From contig CM028917.1 in the NCBI GenBank assembly GCA_016801845.1, positions 1,638,001 to 1,702,000 of the forward strand: a stretch of DNA of 64,000 nt, given 5' to 3'. The DNA is from Polydactylus sextarius. Taxonomy: Eukaryota; Chordata; Actinopteri; Polynemidae. Under the pieces are notes generated by a model. It searched no databases. It had not been told where the DNA came from and saw only the letters and a program-made list of their open reading frames with translations. Shown piece after piece: positions 47,100-58,301 of the stretch. A program made the translations under genes and the position numbers. The first letter of the stretch is position 1. Each line of letters begins with the position of its first letter.

Positions 47100-47470
47100 G
47101 CATCAGTGGCGAGACAGATAACACGTTTTCCTGGATGTACTGACTCCACTGCTTCCTTTAGCTGCTGTTACATCAGCCCTGCTACAAAGGCAGCGTGTGC
47201 CTTCCAGATTATAAAACATTAAGCTGGAAGTTAAAGACTGATTGCAACAGCCGTCACTGAAACTTGCAAGAAGAGGAAAAGGAAAAAGGAAAGAGCAAAG
47301 GGAAAAGAAGAGCAGCGGTGCAGACAAAACAACGCCACGTGCCCTCCCCGCAGCGAATCACTTGCAGTATGAACCTTTCAAAGAAGAGCCTTCGCATTTG
47401 ATGTTAAGCCCCCAAACTGTTCTGGTCTGTCAGGGAACTTGCCAGGGAGATAGAAATGTCTAAAGTTATT
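47100..47470. promoter_or_regulatory. Possible conserved non-coding element
   Basis: Repeat-poor apart from an AG-rich patch at 47,270-47,310. CGAATCACTTGCAGTATG and the adjoining CCTTTCAAAGAAGAGCC (TCF-like CTTTCAAAG) look like conserved regulatory sequence. The plus frame covering 47,242-47,463 lacks a donor. Confidence 0.35.
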
Positions 47471-48149
47471 ACAGCAGTCAGGTGGAGTGTGTGGCAACGT
47501 GGCGGCTGTAATGGGGGGTGGAGAGTCTGGCCAGCAGCAGCATCAAATGAAGGCGTCTCAGGGAGCAGTAAAGAGCCTACGTGACACTACTCCTGATTCA
47601 CCTCGTCTGAGGACACAGATCAATTAATATATTAACAAACGATTGTGAGCACTTCATCTTGCAATATGAAACTGTGCAGCCCTCGTAGACTCACTGATCC
47701 CCCCTCCCCGGCCACCGTCAACCTGGGAACGGGTGATCAGCTCTGGCTCTGCACGCAGGTCCGCGTGAATTTGAACATCCTCTGCCGGGGTTAAAGCTGC
47801 AAACAGCGCTGCGTGGGTTTGTAATCTCTCACCAGAGGCTGCATGAAGTGTAAGCATAATACACACTGCATGTATATATGTGTGTGTGTGTGTGCAATAA
47901 AGGAGGCTATAGGAACAGCTTGCAACATATGCACCATGTATGACTGAAACACAGCAGCTCTGATTGAGGGTCCGCTCGAGCTAACGACCACCGATCCAAC
48001 GCCTAGAAAGCAGCTCCTTCCTCGTTTCTAAGCGTGTCTCTTTTTTTTTTTTTTTTTTATTTTGCATATAAAAACAGGCCAACACACACCATGTGAGGCG
48101 CCTGCGGCACACCCAAATGCGTTGGTTGGGGGAAGTCTAACGTAAACCA
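47471..48149. other. Unique non-coding DNA
   Basis: Short GT at about 47,879-47,894 and a T run at about 48,041-48,059. No exon recognised. Confidence 0.45.
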
Positions 48150-48743
48150 TTGCTCCTTGCCATGCCATATATATCCAGTCTCCCCATTACCGCCATCTCT
48201 ACTCGACAGCGAGGGCCCTACACTGCTAAATTATTCATCACACTAAGGGGAGGACAGAAGCATGCATGGTTTCTCCACTCCATGCCTCTTCCCCTTTTTT
48301 CCTCTCTGTCTCTAATACAAAGGAACAGCCGGGTGGAGAGAATGATATCCAGGCCTCTCTCTCTCCATCACTGTGTGGCCATCGCAGGAGAGGAGCCTCC
48401 ACTTCCTCCAATTACCACAACGGAGCCAGGGAGTGTTGGGGTTTGGGTTTTGCGCACTGAGGCAGACCAGACGGTCGCTCGGCTCGCCCGCCGTGCATAT
48501 GTGAAGGAAGGGGGGAACGGGCTGGGTGGAGAAAGGTGGGTGGCACCCATGGGCCCAATGCATAACCTGGGACGTCTTTGTATACACATTCATCTATATC
48601 AGTGGGCAACAGGGAAATGTAAGCCAAAGGTAATTGCCCTGGATAAGAACATCTGCTTGGTGAATAAATATTCTAATGAGGGGAGCTCGCAGGGTCCCCA
48701 GACTGATGCACGGCTGACAGGCCTCCGGAGGGACCGCAGGTAA
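48150..48743 (+). other. 197-codon open frame, probably non-coding conserved block
   Basis: This is the longest open frame in the window not made by a simple repeat. It runs from an ATG at 48,150 to a stop at 48,741-48,743 on the plus strand, and ends inside a donor-like CCGCAG/GTAATG. Three different minus-strand frames are also open across its middle, so the openness reflects base composition. I see no domain, signal peptide or membrane segment, and no acceptor or promoter. The final part, about 48,590-48,690 with GGTAATTGCCCTGG and GAATAAATATTCTAATGAGG, looks more like regulatory DNA than protein. Kept as an ambiguous entry, not a gene call. Confidence 0.25.
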
Positions 48744-48807
48744 TGTTCACCACCTGCAGTTCAAACAGGAGGTGGTCCCATCCTCCTCCTGCAGCTAAAC
48801 GCCGGCC

Positions 48808-48808
<1 letters not shown>

Positions 48809-48847
<39 letters not shown>
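48809..48847. repeat. (AC)19 microsatellite
   Basis: Uninterrupted AC tract of 39 bases. Confidence 0.95.
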
Positions 48848-48849
<2 letters not shown>

Positions 48850-50805
48850 AGCACTGTAGATACCAGGAAGAGGTGGTAAATCATTGATCACGCACCGGTT
48901 ATGATGATACTTTTCTGAGGAGTGACAAGTGTAATGCAATGCTCTTTCAGTTTCACTTTTCATGTTGCCTAGCAAATGTTCTGCTGCTGAGTAGACGTTG
49001 AGCTCGAGGTCTGCACAGGCACACACACACACACGAACAAAAAAAAAAAAAAAAAGGTGAGAAGGCATCTGTAACCCTGCAGCGCGGCGTGAAGCTGCAA
49101 ACATGTTCCCAACTCTCATGTCTCTGGCTTCACACAGTCAGAAGTTATGTCACCGCCTCTGTTGTTACATCAGGGTTCACGTCTGGTTATTTTCAGTTTA
49201 ACACAATAAATGATTCAGTCTGCAACAGATCCATCTCAATTTCCCACACTGCTTTGCTTTCAAATTGCTCCTTTGGTTAGCTGGTTAAGAACTTTATCGT
49301 CCACATTGCGGAAAATTGTCTTTGACTTCACCTCGCAGCGTCGACAACACGGGGCGATTAACAACGCCAGACGTTCGTCGCATCGACAGTCCGGAGAATA
49401 TTTACAATTTTTCTCTCGATAAATAATGATTTATCTAATTTTCTGTTGATCGCCGTGATTGTTTCAGCTCTGTTGCCGTTAAAAGTTTGTTTTTATATAT
49501 TAAAAGTTTTCTGGCCTCCTGAAGTTAAACCTCACGGATATGACATTGCACTTTCAAGCTGTGACTAAAAAAAAAAAAAAAAACATTTTCATTGTCTGTA
49601 GAAGTGAAGATTTAAACACCACATCACAACTAAAATATATATTTATAATCCTCATATTTGAGACACTGGAAAAGTAAATATGAAGACGTTTTGGCTGTTG
49701 TTTTTACCTGAAATGGAGTCAGTTAACACATCCACTAATTAACTCTGTTTCATCATTTCTGCTGTCTATTACGTTATTTTCAGATTCAATTATACACACG
49801 TTGATTCAGTAATCTTCATGCATTTTGTTGTTTTTTTATCTGACAAGTTAAATCTTCCTCATAACTGCAGCCAGGCAGGGGGTGGGTGGGAGGTGGCAAA
49901 AAAAAAAAAAAAGAAAGAAAGAAAGAAAAAAAAAAACATAAATGAGATTTCCTGATACTTCAAAGTAAAAAAGAGATAACTTTGAAGTTTTTAAGGTAAA
50001 TGTTCAAATCAAGGAGTCGTGTGCGGGACTGACATTTAGAGCAAAAAAAAAAAAAAAAAAAAAAAAATGAATAATAACAACGCCGCAAAGGGGAAAAAAT
50101 GCAGAAGTGGTTTAATATTTAATGTCTGATCTTGATGAGCCTGCAGGGCTGTAAACTGTCAGCAGGACTGTTTCCACACTGTTCAGCCCACATCTGTGTG
50201 TCTGCGCGTGTGTGTGGTCAATGCTCTGAAATTGCTGGAGGGAGAATTGGCGTTGAAGCTGTGGAGGAAGAGGAAAGGTGCATCAAAGAGGCTTGGAGAC
50301 GCTCGACGAGATTCTTTGGATAAAGAAGGAGGCCTCAAAAAAAAAAAAAAAACAGCAACACTTCTACGCTGTGTTACTTTCACTTTAGTCGTGACATAAT
50401 TTGGAAATCATACACCCGGCTCGTCGTTTCCACTCTCACTTGGTGGAAACAAAGAGAAAAACTTTTTTCTTGTGAAACAAACATGAGCTCACTTCTCCAC
50501 TTTAGAGAAACTTTGGCCCCCCCCAAAAAAAATCCTCTGTCTGTCTCTGCAGGAATCTGAGCTCTAGATCGATCCACAGCGTTGTTTCATTCATAGCATG
50601 TTTAACTTACCACTTTTGTTATTCATGTTTTACCTTCACTTCCAAGAAAGTGGAGGGAAAAAAAAAAAACAAAAAACGTGTGTTTTAAGTATTAAGTCAG
50701 TTATAATGGTGTCATCCACGTAAAGTAACTTTCCTCGCCCTTTCCTCACACTAAAAAAATGATGCTTTCTCCCCAGAAATCTGAACTCACGATCAATAGC
50801 TACAC

Positions 50806-50814
<9 letters not shown>
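48848..50814. other. Unique AT-rich DNA with poly-A runs
   Basis: A runs near 49,039-49,055, 49,569-49,583, 49,900-49,936 (with GAAA repeats) and 50,044-50,067. No exon recognised. Confidence 0.5.

Positions 50815-50874
<60 letters not shown>
50815..50874. repeat. (CA)30 microsatellite
   Basis: Perfect 60-base CA tract, the longest CA repeat in the window. Confidence 0.98.
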
Positions 50875-50876
<2 letters not shown>

Positions 50877-50987
50877 GTGCAGGAAACACATCTGTAACTG
50901 CATTACAGCTCAGAGTGTTTACAGTGAGTAACACTGGAAATGTGTGTTGCATTAGAAAATAATTTCATTGTGTTTCAATGAAGGTGC

Positions 50988-51420
50988 AAAAAAAAAAAAA
51001 AAAAAAAAAAAAAGAAGAAGTTAGCAAAACAGAGTGGGATTAAAATGGACTGCAGTGTGTGTGCACGGGTAAGAAGAAGGAAAAAGAGTGTAGATGCAAA
51101 AGCAGCAGCGAGTGCTGGGCGGTTGTTGTTGTTGTTGTTGTTGTTGTGGTGAGAATACAAAACCCACCGAAGAGATGAAAACCAATCTGACTAATCACAC
51201 ATGATCTCAAACAGAATTAATCAGCAGCTCTGGTTGACAATCTGTAATCATCCTCATTCTGAGCCTAATGTTCGCATCATTTATAAAAAGATGAAAAAAA
51301 AAAAAAAAAAATCTAGGGAGGGATTGTGGTTGAGGGACAACAACAACAAAAAAAAACAAAAAAAAAAAAGAAAAAGAAAAAAAACAACAACAACATCACA
51401 AAAAAAAAAAAAAAAAAAGA
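50988..51420. repeat. Cluster of poly-A, (GTT)8 and A/AAC-rich tracts
   Basis: A26 at 50988-51013, GTT repeat at about 51,123-51,146, then A-rich sequence with AAC and AAG triplets from about 51,294 to 51,420. It generates Lys/Asn-rich false frames. Confidence 0.9.
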
Positions 51421-51935
51421 ATCACAATACGCAGACGAAGAAAAATCTAAACGTGTCCCCGAAAGACCCTGAGCAGTTCATCTTTTTGAGACGCCGGCGT
51501 TAAATTGAAGAAGAAATGGTTTCACATGGCAGACGTACTGCATGCTGGGTAGTTTGACTGTCAGTGGAAGTTGAATAACAATACTTGTAAAGGTATTAGT
51601 GTGGGTGATAATCACAGCCCGACATCCTCTCTCATTTAAAGGCTGAATGAACCCGACTCATATACGTAGGCCTCTGTAGCATCAGGCTGCAGCATCCGGC
51701 ATCAATAAAACACATGGAAGTGGAAAACCATCAGCTCTGTTCATGCATGTGGGAGGCGCAACATCACGCACGCACACACACACACACACACACACATAAA
51801 CACACACACGCACATATATAGAAAAACTGCACACTGCAGTGTAGGGGTGTGAAACACACTGATGCATCTGCCACACACATACACACAGCAGGTCTGAGCC
51901 GGAGCAGTGCAGCGCTCGCTCCATTCCCTACTCAC
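51421..51935. other. Non-coding DNA, candidate intron start for the 52-kb exon
   Basis: Includes GCATGCTGGGTAGTTTG near 51,541 and CA tracts at about 51,773-51,795. If the minus-strand exon ending at 51,936 is real, this is intronic. Confidence 0.4.
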
Positions 51936-52150
51936 CCAAAAGTACATCATCATGGTGGAAGCGGGACGGGTGTGGGCAGACGGGTAGACGAGAGCGGGGC
52001 CGAGCACCGGGACCAGTCCAGCCAGCGTAGGCGTCAGGAAGAGTCCGAGCGTTTTGGACAGAGAGCTTTTAGTGATCCCTGTTCCACTGAGGCAGCCCTC
52101 CCCTCTAAACTGTTCAATGGGGCTTGACTTGAGGTTTGCCCCCCCCCCAC
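51936..52150 (-). other. Candidate first exon with ATG cluster and GTGAGT donor
   Basis: On the minus strand the sequence TTCCACCATGATGATG (three in-frame ATGs at 51953-51945, first in fair Kozak context) is followed by TACTTTTGG and a perfect donor GTGAGT at 51935-51930, which would give a short N-terminus MMMYFW in phase 0. The same frame is open upstream for about 70 codons with a hydrophobic stretch (TLGLFLTPTLAGLVPVLG), but has no upstream ATG outside the CA-repeat artefact, so I favour untranslated leader plus a tiny coding part. GC- and CpG-rich, lying next to a promoter-like region. Protein not recognised. A chance match is possible. Confidence 0.33.
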
Positions 52151-52165
52151 TCCAACACTCACACT

Positions 52166-52196
<31 letters not shown>

Positions 52197-52466
52197 ACAC
52201 GCACGCACACCTTCTTCGTGTTCTTCTTTCGTTTCTTTCTCTACAAGCAGCTTGTTCTTCAGTTAATTTTTTAAAAGCCCCCCCGTCTTGTCTTGTCTTC
52301 TTCCTCTGAGCCAACAACAAGAAAGAGGGAGTAAAAAAGCAGATGGGGAAAAAGGAACGAGAGCTGGGGAGGTGTTGTAACCTCTTTTTTCTTTTGACAC
52401 TCTTCCACTCTACTTGCCTCTCCACACCACTCACTTCCAGACTCTCCCTGTGTCTCTCTGCTCTCT

Positions 52467-52472
<6 letters not shown>
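52151..52472. other. CA and pyrimidine-rich leader-like DNA
   Basis: C10 and CA tracts at about 52,139-52,200, TCTTG repeats near 52,285-52,305, and mixed purine sequence. It could be 5' leader or promoter of the minus-strand candidate exon. Confidence 0.4.

Positions 52473-52520
<48 letters not shown>
52473..52520. repeat. (CT)24 microsatellite
   Basis: Uninterrupted CT tract of 48 bases. Its minus strand is (GA)24, which binds GAGA-type factors in other animals. Here only the repeat itself is seen. Confidence 0.97.
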
Positions 52521-52525
<5 letters not shown>

Positions 52526-52594
52526 CTCTGTGCTGTCTCTTATTGGTGAATGTGAAATCAGTCGGTACAGCAACTGAGGCTCAACTAGAGCATC

Positions 52595-52596
<2 letters not shown>

Positions 52597-52627
<31 letters not shown>

Positions 52628-52651
52628 GGCGGCGGCGGCGGCAGCGGCGGC
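52597..52651. repeat. (CAG)10 followed by GGC repeats
   Basis: Ten perfect CAG units at 52597-52626, then TGGCGGCGGCGGCGGCAG and CGGCGGC to 52651. On the plus strand it reads as poly-Gln then Arg. On the minus strand it is CTG/GCC, as often found in GC-rich vertebrate 5' untranslated regions. Which strand is transcribed is not clear. Confidence 0.95.
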
Positions 52652-52960
52652 TTGACAGCTGCCTCCAGCGTTCCTCCACCGGGGCTGAGTTGCTCTGCAC
52701 AGAGGAGCCGCCGAGCAAAGCCGGGATCCTGCAGACGGTACTGTAAAATTCAGCGTCCCGGGGAGGAGGAGGAAGGGGGGTGGTGGTGGTGGTGGGGAGG
52801 GTTGCGCTGTGAGTGAGGATGAGGAGGGGGAAGGCAGGAAGCTGAGAGTCGTGGTGGAAAGCTCTGCAGGGGGGGGGGGGAGGAGGAGGAGGGGAGGCTT
52901 GTGTTGATGATGATGCTGGTGATAGTGGGGGGACTAACAGATCATTCCTCTTTATTCTTC
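52652..52960. promoter_or_regulatory. GC-rich promoter-like block
   Basis: CpG-bearing sequence (52,652-52,740) grades into G-rich DNA with GGTGGTGGTGG and a G12 run at about 52,870-52,881, offering several potential G-quadruplex motifs on the plus strand. The combination with the CAG/GGC and CT tracts looks like a CpG-type vertebrate promoter, most simply serving the minus-strand candidate exon at 51,936-52,150. No TATA box seen. Confidence 0.35.
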
Positions 52961-53230
52961 TTCTCTCTGTCTGTGTGAGTGATGCGTTGCACTGAAGTTG
53001 TGGCAGTTTTAGTTCATTGAAGAGAAGAAGAAGAGGAAGGAGAAGAAAAAAGAAGAAGAAGAAGAAGAAGACAATGCTGAAGTAAAAAAAAAAAAAAAAA
53101 AGAAAAAACAACTGAGGGATCTCAGAGAGAACCGTAAAGTATGCCATAGGCATTTGGGAGGCGCAGCCTATTTTCCACTTGTTTTCTACTTTCAGTTGCA
53201 GAGGTCCATGTTCATATGCGTGTCTGTGCA
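52961..53230. other. GAA/A-rich spacer
   Basis: AAG/GAA repeats at about 53,023-53,071 and an A18 run at 53,084-53,101. No exon. Confidence 0.6.
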
Positions 53231-53255
53231 CCCCCCCCCCCCCCCCCCCCCCCCC
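53231..53255. repeat. C25 homopolymer
   Basis: Twenty-five consecutive C followed by ACCCCCC. Long C/G homopolymers are rare in vertebrate genomes compared with A/T runs, and this one can form i-motif and G-quadruplex structures. Confidence 0.95.
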
Positions 53256-53759
53256 ACCCCCCAACCATCTCTCTTTCCCACCTCTCACCCCACAGCCCAA
53301 GTGTAAGGAAGCAAACAAACTCATGTGTTGGTGACCAGGAGTGTGTGTGTGTAAAAAAAAAAAAAAAAAAAAGAAGAAACCTCTGTGTGACAGATCAGAG
53401 GCCAGATGAAGTTGGTGTGAAACACGTTTGTGTGCCAAGCTATATTACATTACATGCTTTAGTGTGTTTTCCATCTGACGGCTATGAAGGTGGGGGCGGG
53501 AGGGACGAGAGGAGAGAGAAGGGGGGGAGGCTTGGCTATCTTCTAGACAGCACTGTAACAATGAGCCTGCCTCAGCAATTTTCAAAACATATCATCAATA
53601 CACGACTGGGAGCTCGCGGCTTTTAAATATTAACCCTGTGGCGACTGAGGAGGGCGGGGGGAGGGACAAAGGCTTCAGAAAGAGCTACAGAGGTTTTTTG
53701 TGGCGTTTGTGGTGCTGGATTATCCAATTCAAAAAAAAAAAAAAAAAAATCCTGGGGGA
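53256..53759. other. Non-coding DNA with A-runs
   Basis: A19 at about 53,354-53,372 and A18 near 53,732-53,749. Unique sequence between shows no splice-bounded exon. Confidence 0.5.
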
Positions 53760-54080
53760 TGAGCTAATTTGCTGTAGGATCCTAAAGAACATTTGCCAGC
53801 TATAGAGAACATGGGCGTAATGAACAGAGCAGAGATGCTCAGGTTATGTTACCCATCAGTAATTGCCACATGAGGAGGCTGAGTTAAATTTGCAGCTGGC
53901 TTTGAGCGGACTGATACACAAGGGGCCTCATTCATATGGCGTAACTGTCATCTTAAATTTATCACCCATTTTATTTTTCCCACCTCCTTCAGACAAAAAG
54001 GCACAAGTGAACGTCGGAAGCGCGGAACAAGGTGCTGGATGTAAAATCATCACAATTAGTAAATTTTTTTTTCACAAATA
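53760..54080. promoter_or_regulatory. Possible conserved non-coding element
   Basis: Repeat-poor block containing GAGCTAATTTGCTG, CCCATCAGTAATTGCC, TGAGTTAAATTTGCAGCTGGC and CTCATTCATATGGCG, with POU/homeodomain and E-box words. It ends in a T-rich patch at 54,063-54,072. No exon signal. Confidence 0.38.
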
Positions 54081-56150
54081 TGGAGGGAGATGCATCATGT
54101 AATTCTGTTTACACACACACACACACGCAAACACACAAACGCAATCTCTTATCAGTGGCATTACCATGCACATACAAGTGCTCCATATCTTTCTACATGT
54201 CCACCAGAACCCCAATGGATTTACATTAGCAATCACAGAGTGGGTAACCGCCCCCATTCCTGCATCAATCTCTGATGGGAAATAAAAATGAAATGCACTT
54301 CTCAGGCAACTCGGATTAAGGATCACGCTTTTATCAAATACTGAAGTCTATTTCAAGTCCTGCTCATAAATAACTGAAGGGGAGAGAGAGAGAGAGGGAG
54401 GAAAAGAAAAAGGGTGGAGGCAACAAAAAAAGAAAGAGAGACCGGAGGGGAAGAAGCAGACACGCAAAGGGGGGTGGAGGGTAAGGAGGGGGTTGGATGT
54501 AGACAGAGAGCATCATGGTCTGGAGCTGAGGGCGCTTGGGTTGGAGGGATTAGGGTAGAAAGGTAGAAAATAAGAATTTGAGGGCGTTTTAGCGTTGAGT
54601 AATCCCCCACGTCTCCTTTCTAGGAATCTCCTTCAATTAGAGATGAAAAATGGATTTCAGGTTAAGATGGTGTTGCTCGGGGTGCGGACCTCACTCTTCC
54701 TTTTCTTCTCCCCCATCACTCCCCCCCCCCTCCTCTCTCCCTCCTACTTCCTGTCTCCTCTCTGAGCTCCAATCTCTCCCGTGCTCCAACGCCGCTTACT
54801 GTGGATGCGAGTAGTGGCTTTTCCCGACCATTTAGATTTTTTCCCACCATAGTCTAGACACTCCCCGGAGACTCTGCCATCCATTATAAAGATAGAGCTT
54901 TCAAAGAGATGAGGAAGTGAGGGCCCTCACACTGAGCTCGTTCTGCCTAAAATGTCCGTCTGTCTCAGACCCTCGCTGACTCAAAAAATCTGTTGTCTTA
55001 ATATTTCATGATGATCTCACCTCTGTTCTGTTGGTGAACTGCTACTTACAGAGCATCTTCGGTCAGAGTGCACTCAGGTCCTGACATTAGAGAAACTCCA
55101 GAGGAGACAATGAAGCTGCTCTTCCTCCCAGTACCACCCACTCCCCTTTAAACCCCTCTCGGGGGTTCTGGGCACGTAACTGCGGCTAGTTGGTCCCTTT
55201 CTTTTTTTTTACCCCCGTCCTCATTCATCAAAATGCTTGGCCTCAGCTGGTGAGAGGCCTGGCTGCTCGGCCGAGGACGTGAGGAGATGCAGCTCCATCC
55301 TGAGTCTCCCCAGGTTAGTTTTCCTTTAATCACACACACTTCGTGCTTTTATGGAGTGACCCGTTTTTACAACTCACCGACAAGGATCTGGCGGCCACGC
55401 TCGTTTTATCGATCCTCGTCGGCTCCACAGGTAGGTGTATTGACATTTCCGATGCTAAACGCGGCTCGTCATGGTTTAAAAAAAAAAGTGAAGGCTGTGC
55501 AGCTGTTTGAAACAACAAGAAAAAAAAAGAGCTACTGGAGGTTTTTTCATTTATTTCTCTATCCTGTTAACAGCTTTTTTTTTGAGGTAATAAAGTTTTA
55601 AAGTTTTTGATATTGCATTTTTTTTTTTTTTTTAGACAGGAAGTTGTACAAATTTCTGCTTCTGGCACTCGGCTAAAAATATCCACACAGGCTGCTAAAC
55701 ATAGAGAAGAAAAAACAATCAAAAATCAATAAAATAATTTAGTGCAGCACTTTTATTTTGGAGTATAATTTTCTGCTTTTCAGTGACTAGCGGCTAGTTG
55801 TGCTTTGCATATCATAGCCACAGCTATAGCTACAAATGAAAACACTGGGGTCATGTCTTATTATTATTATTTTACTGGAAAGTTTCAGCTGCCCAGGGGG
55901 AGTTTTACACACCGCGGGTGTTTAATTGGTATTTTTAGATTCACCGTATTCTAATTTGACTGTTTTACATGCAACAAGAAAAATAAATACATAAAAGAAG
56001 GATACTTTGCTCCAGTGTTTTCAGATGGTGTTTAGACGTCCATGATGGGAAATTGTATCACACCATCAAGATGTCATGACAGCACATGAATATGTATACA
56101 ATAACAAGAAAAATACGTGGCGTTAACTTATTTTATTTAACTCCCGCTTC
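54081..56150. other. Mostly unique non-coding DNA
   Basis: CA near 54,112-54,125, GA-rich sequence at 54,380-54,440, C/CT-rich at 54,715-54,780, T15 at about 55,619-55,634. A repeat-poor patch at 54,640-54,960 could be regulatory. The plus frame at 55,287-55,601 lacks splice support. Confidence 0.45.
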
Positions 56151-56420
56151 CTGACATTGAATGCATATTTAGGCTTGAAAACGGTAATGTTTTGCTTCCC
56201 CCAGCTCTGGAAGACATCATTAAACATCATTTGTAAGCATACATTATGCTATACGCAGCAAATCGCCCATCTGCTGATTTTGGAGCTCACTGTCTGGGAA
56301 ACAATAAATCTATTGTACGGCTCCATGTGAAGAATCCCCACTAAAATAACGCCTCCGTGTAGACATACAGTAACGGCGGATAGATTAAACATGGCCGTGT
56401 GCACAGACTGTATGTAGTGT
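56151..56420. promoter_or_regulatory. Possible conserved non-coding element
   Basis: Repeat-free AT-rich sequence with GACATCATTAAACATCATTT, CATACATTATGCTATACGC and GAAACAATAAATCTATTGTACGG (CAATAAATCTATTG is a 14-base imperfect inverted repeat and a SOX-type word pair). All frames are short. Confidence 0.36.
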
Positions 56421-57300
56421 TAATAATGCAGTGTTTACATCTTGGCACTGAGCAGGCAGCACTGGCCCAGGGCTGCAAACTGGCAGGCCTGTGCAGTAAT
56501 TAGGGGCTGTGTGTTGTGGTGTGTTGGTGGGGGATGTGAAGGCTCTGCTGCATGTCATGCTGATACCACTGGCGGGCAGACCCCGCCGCGTCGGCAGCAG
56601 GCGTACAACAGAGCGCTTATACGAGGGCCGTGCCTCTCTGTCACAGCAGGAAGTCGCACCTTCGCTTCAACGAGTCCGTGACGCTCCAGACAAGGTCTGA
56701 AGAGCAATGAGTAGGACGTCAACGCAATGATGCCGTCGTTAGACGTGTGTGGTCCGAGTGTTGCCGTAAGTGACCATATGAACCCTTTTCATTTCTTTAC
56801 AATGCAGCAGAAACACAGTGTGAAAAAACACACACACACACACACATCTTCCTGATTGTGATGCAGACTAAAAATTTGTTTACATCTCCATGCTGCGATG
56901 CATCACTGAGACATCACGAGAGGTTATTTTCTCAGCCTTCACAAAGCTCTTAAAGAGTCACACAACACACTATACAAACGCTCAGCAGCAGTAAATACGA
57001 CAAGTAATCTGACACATGAAACCCATGGACTGCCCCTTTAAGAGGAATAACATAAAATTAATACCGTTCTTTTAAAATGCTGCACTGAAGCACGATATTA
57101 TCGCTTCTCTTACTTCAGGTGAAAACACGCGCATGTAAAACAATCGCCCACATCTCCGTGAGCTGTCCTGTTTGATGCCTCTAAGATGTGTTAGATCTGT
57201 GCGTCTTGACTTCATTAGTTCATATATAATATAAAATGCATGTAACATACAACCGGCAGAGATTCAGTAGCTTTGCCACATGCAACACAAGCAAACCCAA
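56421..57300. other. Non-coding DNA with GC-richer patch
   Basis: A GC-rich patch at 56,442-56,700 carries open frames in two phases of the plus strand, so coding is unlikely. CA near 56,828-56,845. 57,050-57,300 is AT-rich. Confidence 0.45.
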
Positions 57301-57570
57301 CTGGCATCCTAACAGCCCCGTTTGCATCTCTGTTTGACATTAATTGATAATCAAACCAGCCTTCACATTAGACATTTATGAGATCAGCTGAATTATCTAT
57401 TTAATGTAACCCAATTATATGCAACCCTTGTGCACCAATCAACAGTAATTCCCGACTCATAAATGACAGCTACAACGACAGATTTAATCAATAATAAACA
57501 TTGATGAAAACTCGCGACCCGCTTAGAAAGAGGGTAATTAACAGGGAGAAAAAGTGCTGTGCTGAATTTC
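57301..57570. promoter_or_regulatory. Candidate enhancer with octamer and homeodomain words
   Basis: TTTGCATC at 57,321-57,328 (reverse GATGCAAA, seven of eight bases of the octamer), then GACATTAATTGATAATCAA (57,337-57,355), CATTTATGAG, CTATTTAATG, CCAATTATATGC, CACCAATCAAC and GATTTAATCAATAATAAAC. No simple repeats; frames short. Strong by-eye candidate for a conserved homeobox/POU-responsive element. Confidence 0.42.
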
Positions 57571-57900
57571 TCTCGTTTTTTTTTTTTTTTTTTCTTCTGG
57601 AAAAATTCGCTTGGCGATCCTCGTTTCGTGGTTTGTTGCTGCTCGCAGGAATCTTGTCTTAACTGCAGCTCACTCTCCGAGCAAAGTGTAAAACAAACAG
57701 TCAATTTCCCTTTGACAATTATGGATGCACATTTATCATTAATTCTTAACACAGACTTCCAAGTAATCTAGCTCTCGATTAAAACCTCGTAATTTTTTAA
57801 AGCTGTTGCGATAAAACCAAATCTCATAAATTATTTAATCTGCTTTTTTTCCCACTGTGAACTCGACATGAGGCCAAAACTTTAACAGGAGGAAAAAAAA
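57571..57900. promoter_or_regulatory. Continuation of possible conserved block
   Basis: After a T17 run (about 57,578-57,593), repeat-poor DNA with CAATTATGGATGC, CATTTATCATTAATTC and TCATAAATTATTTAATC continues the pattern seen to the left. The small plus-strand frame here has no splice pair. Confidence 0.32.
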
Positions 57901-58301
57901 TTAATCCATAAACATGGAGGCTTCACCTGGAGGAGACGCGTCTTTGTTACGTCTCACACGGGAACTCTCCTACCTGAAGCTTGAGCCTTCAGAGAGCACG
58001 GAAAACCTTTTAAAACGTCTGATCTGAAACAAGACACTAACATACACAGGGATTCCCTCGTCTTACATCCACAGCAGACGACTGTCACATCCTGTATGCC
58101 GAGCAAAACTTCAACTAACGCATGTCAAAAGAGCAGGCATCAAAAAGCAAAACCCCATTTGAGACTTTAGGGAATTCTGCACCTGAAGGCTGTTTTGGGT
58201 TCAACAGAACCACAAGAAACGACTCTTCTGACAAAATGGAGGTAAATGTGCGCAGAGGGGGGTGGAATGTGGGTCGGGGGGGGGGGGTGAGGTTCTCTTA
58301 C
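57901..58301. other. Non-coding DNA beside the 58.3-kb exon
   Basis: Unique DNA ending in a G-rich run (G10 near 58,278-58,287) that, on the minus strand, lies just downstream of the candidate exon's donor. C-rich or G-rich intron starts are common in vertebrates. Confidence 0.45.

Noticed and set aside
51936..51960. MMMYFW start compared with the short N-terminus of RORA isoform 4 (begins MMYF)
   Set aside because: Only the first four residues agree. The known exon continues differently, while here a donor follows at once, so no ROR gene is claimed.
52581..53438. 285-codon minus-strand frame rich in Phe, Pro and Cys
   Set aside because: It is made of reverse-strand GAA, A, C25, GGT and CAG/GGC repeats; no domain or splice structure.
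56442..56700. GC-rich possible exon on plus strand
   Set aside because: Two phases are open at once and no good acceptor-donor pair frames either.
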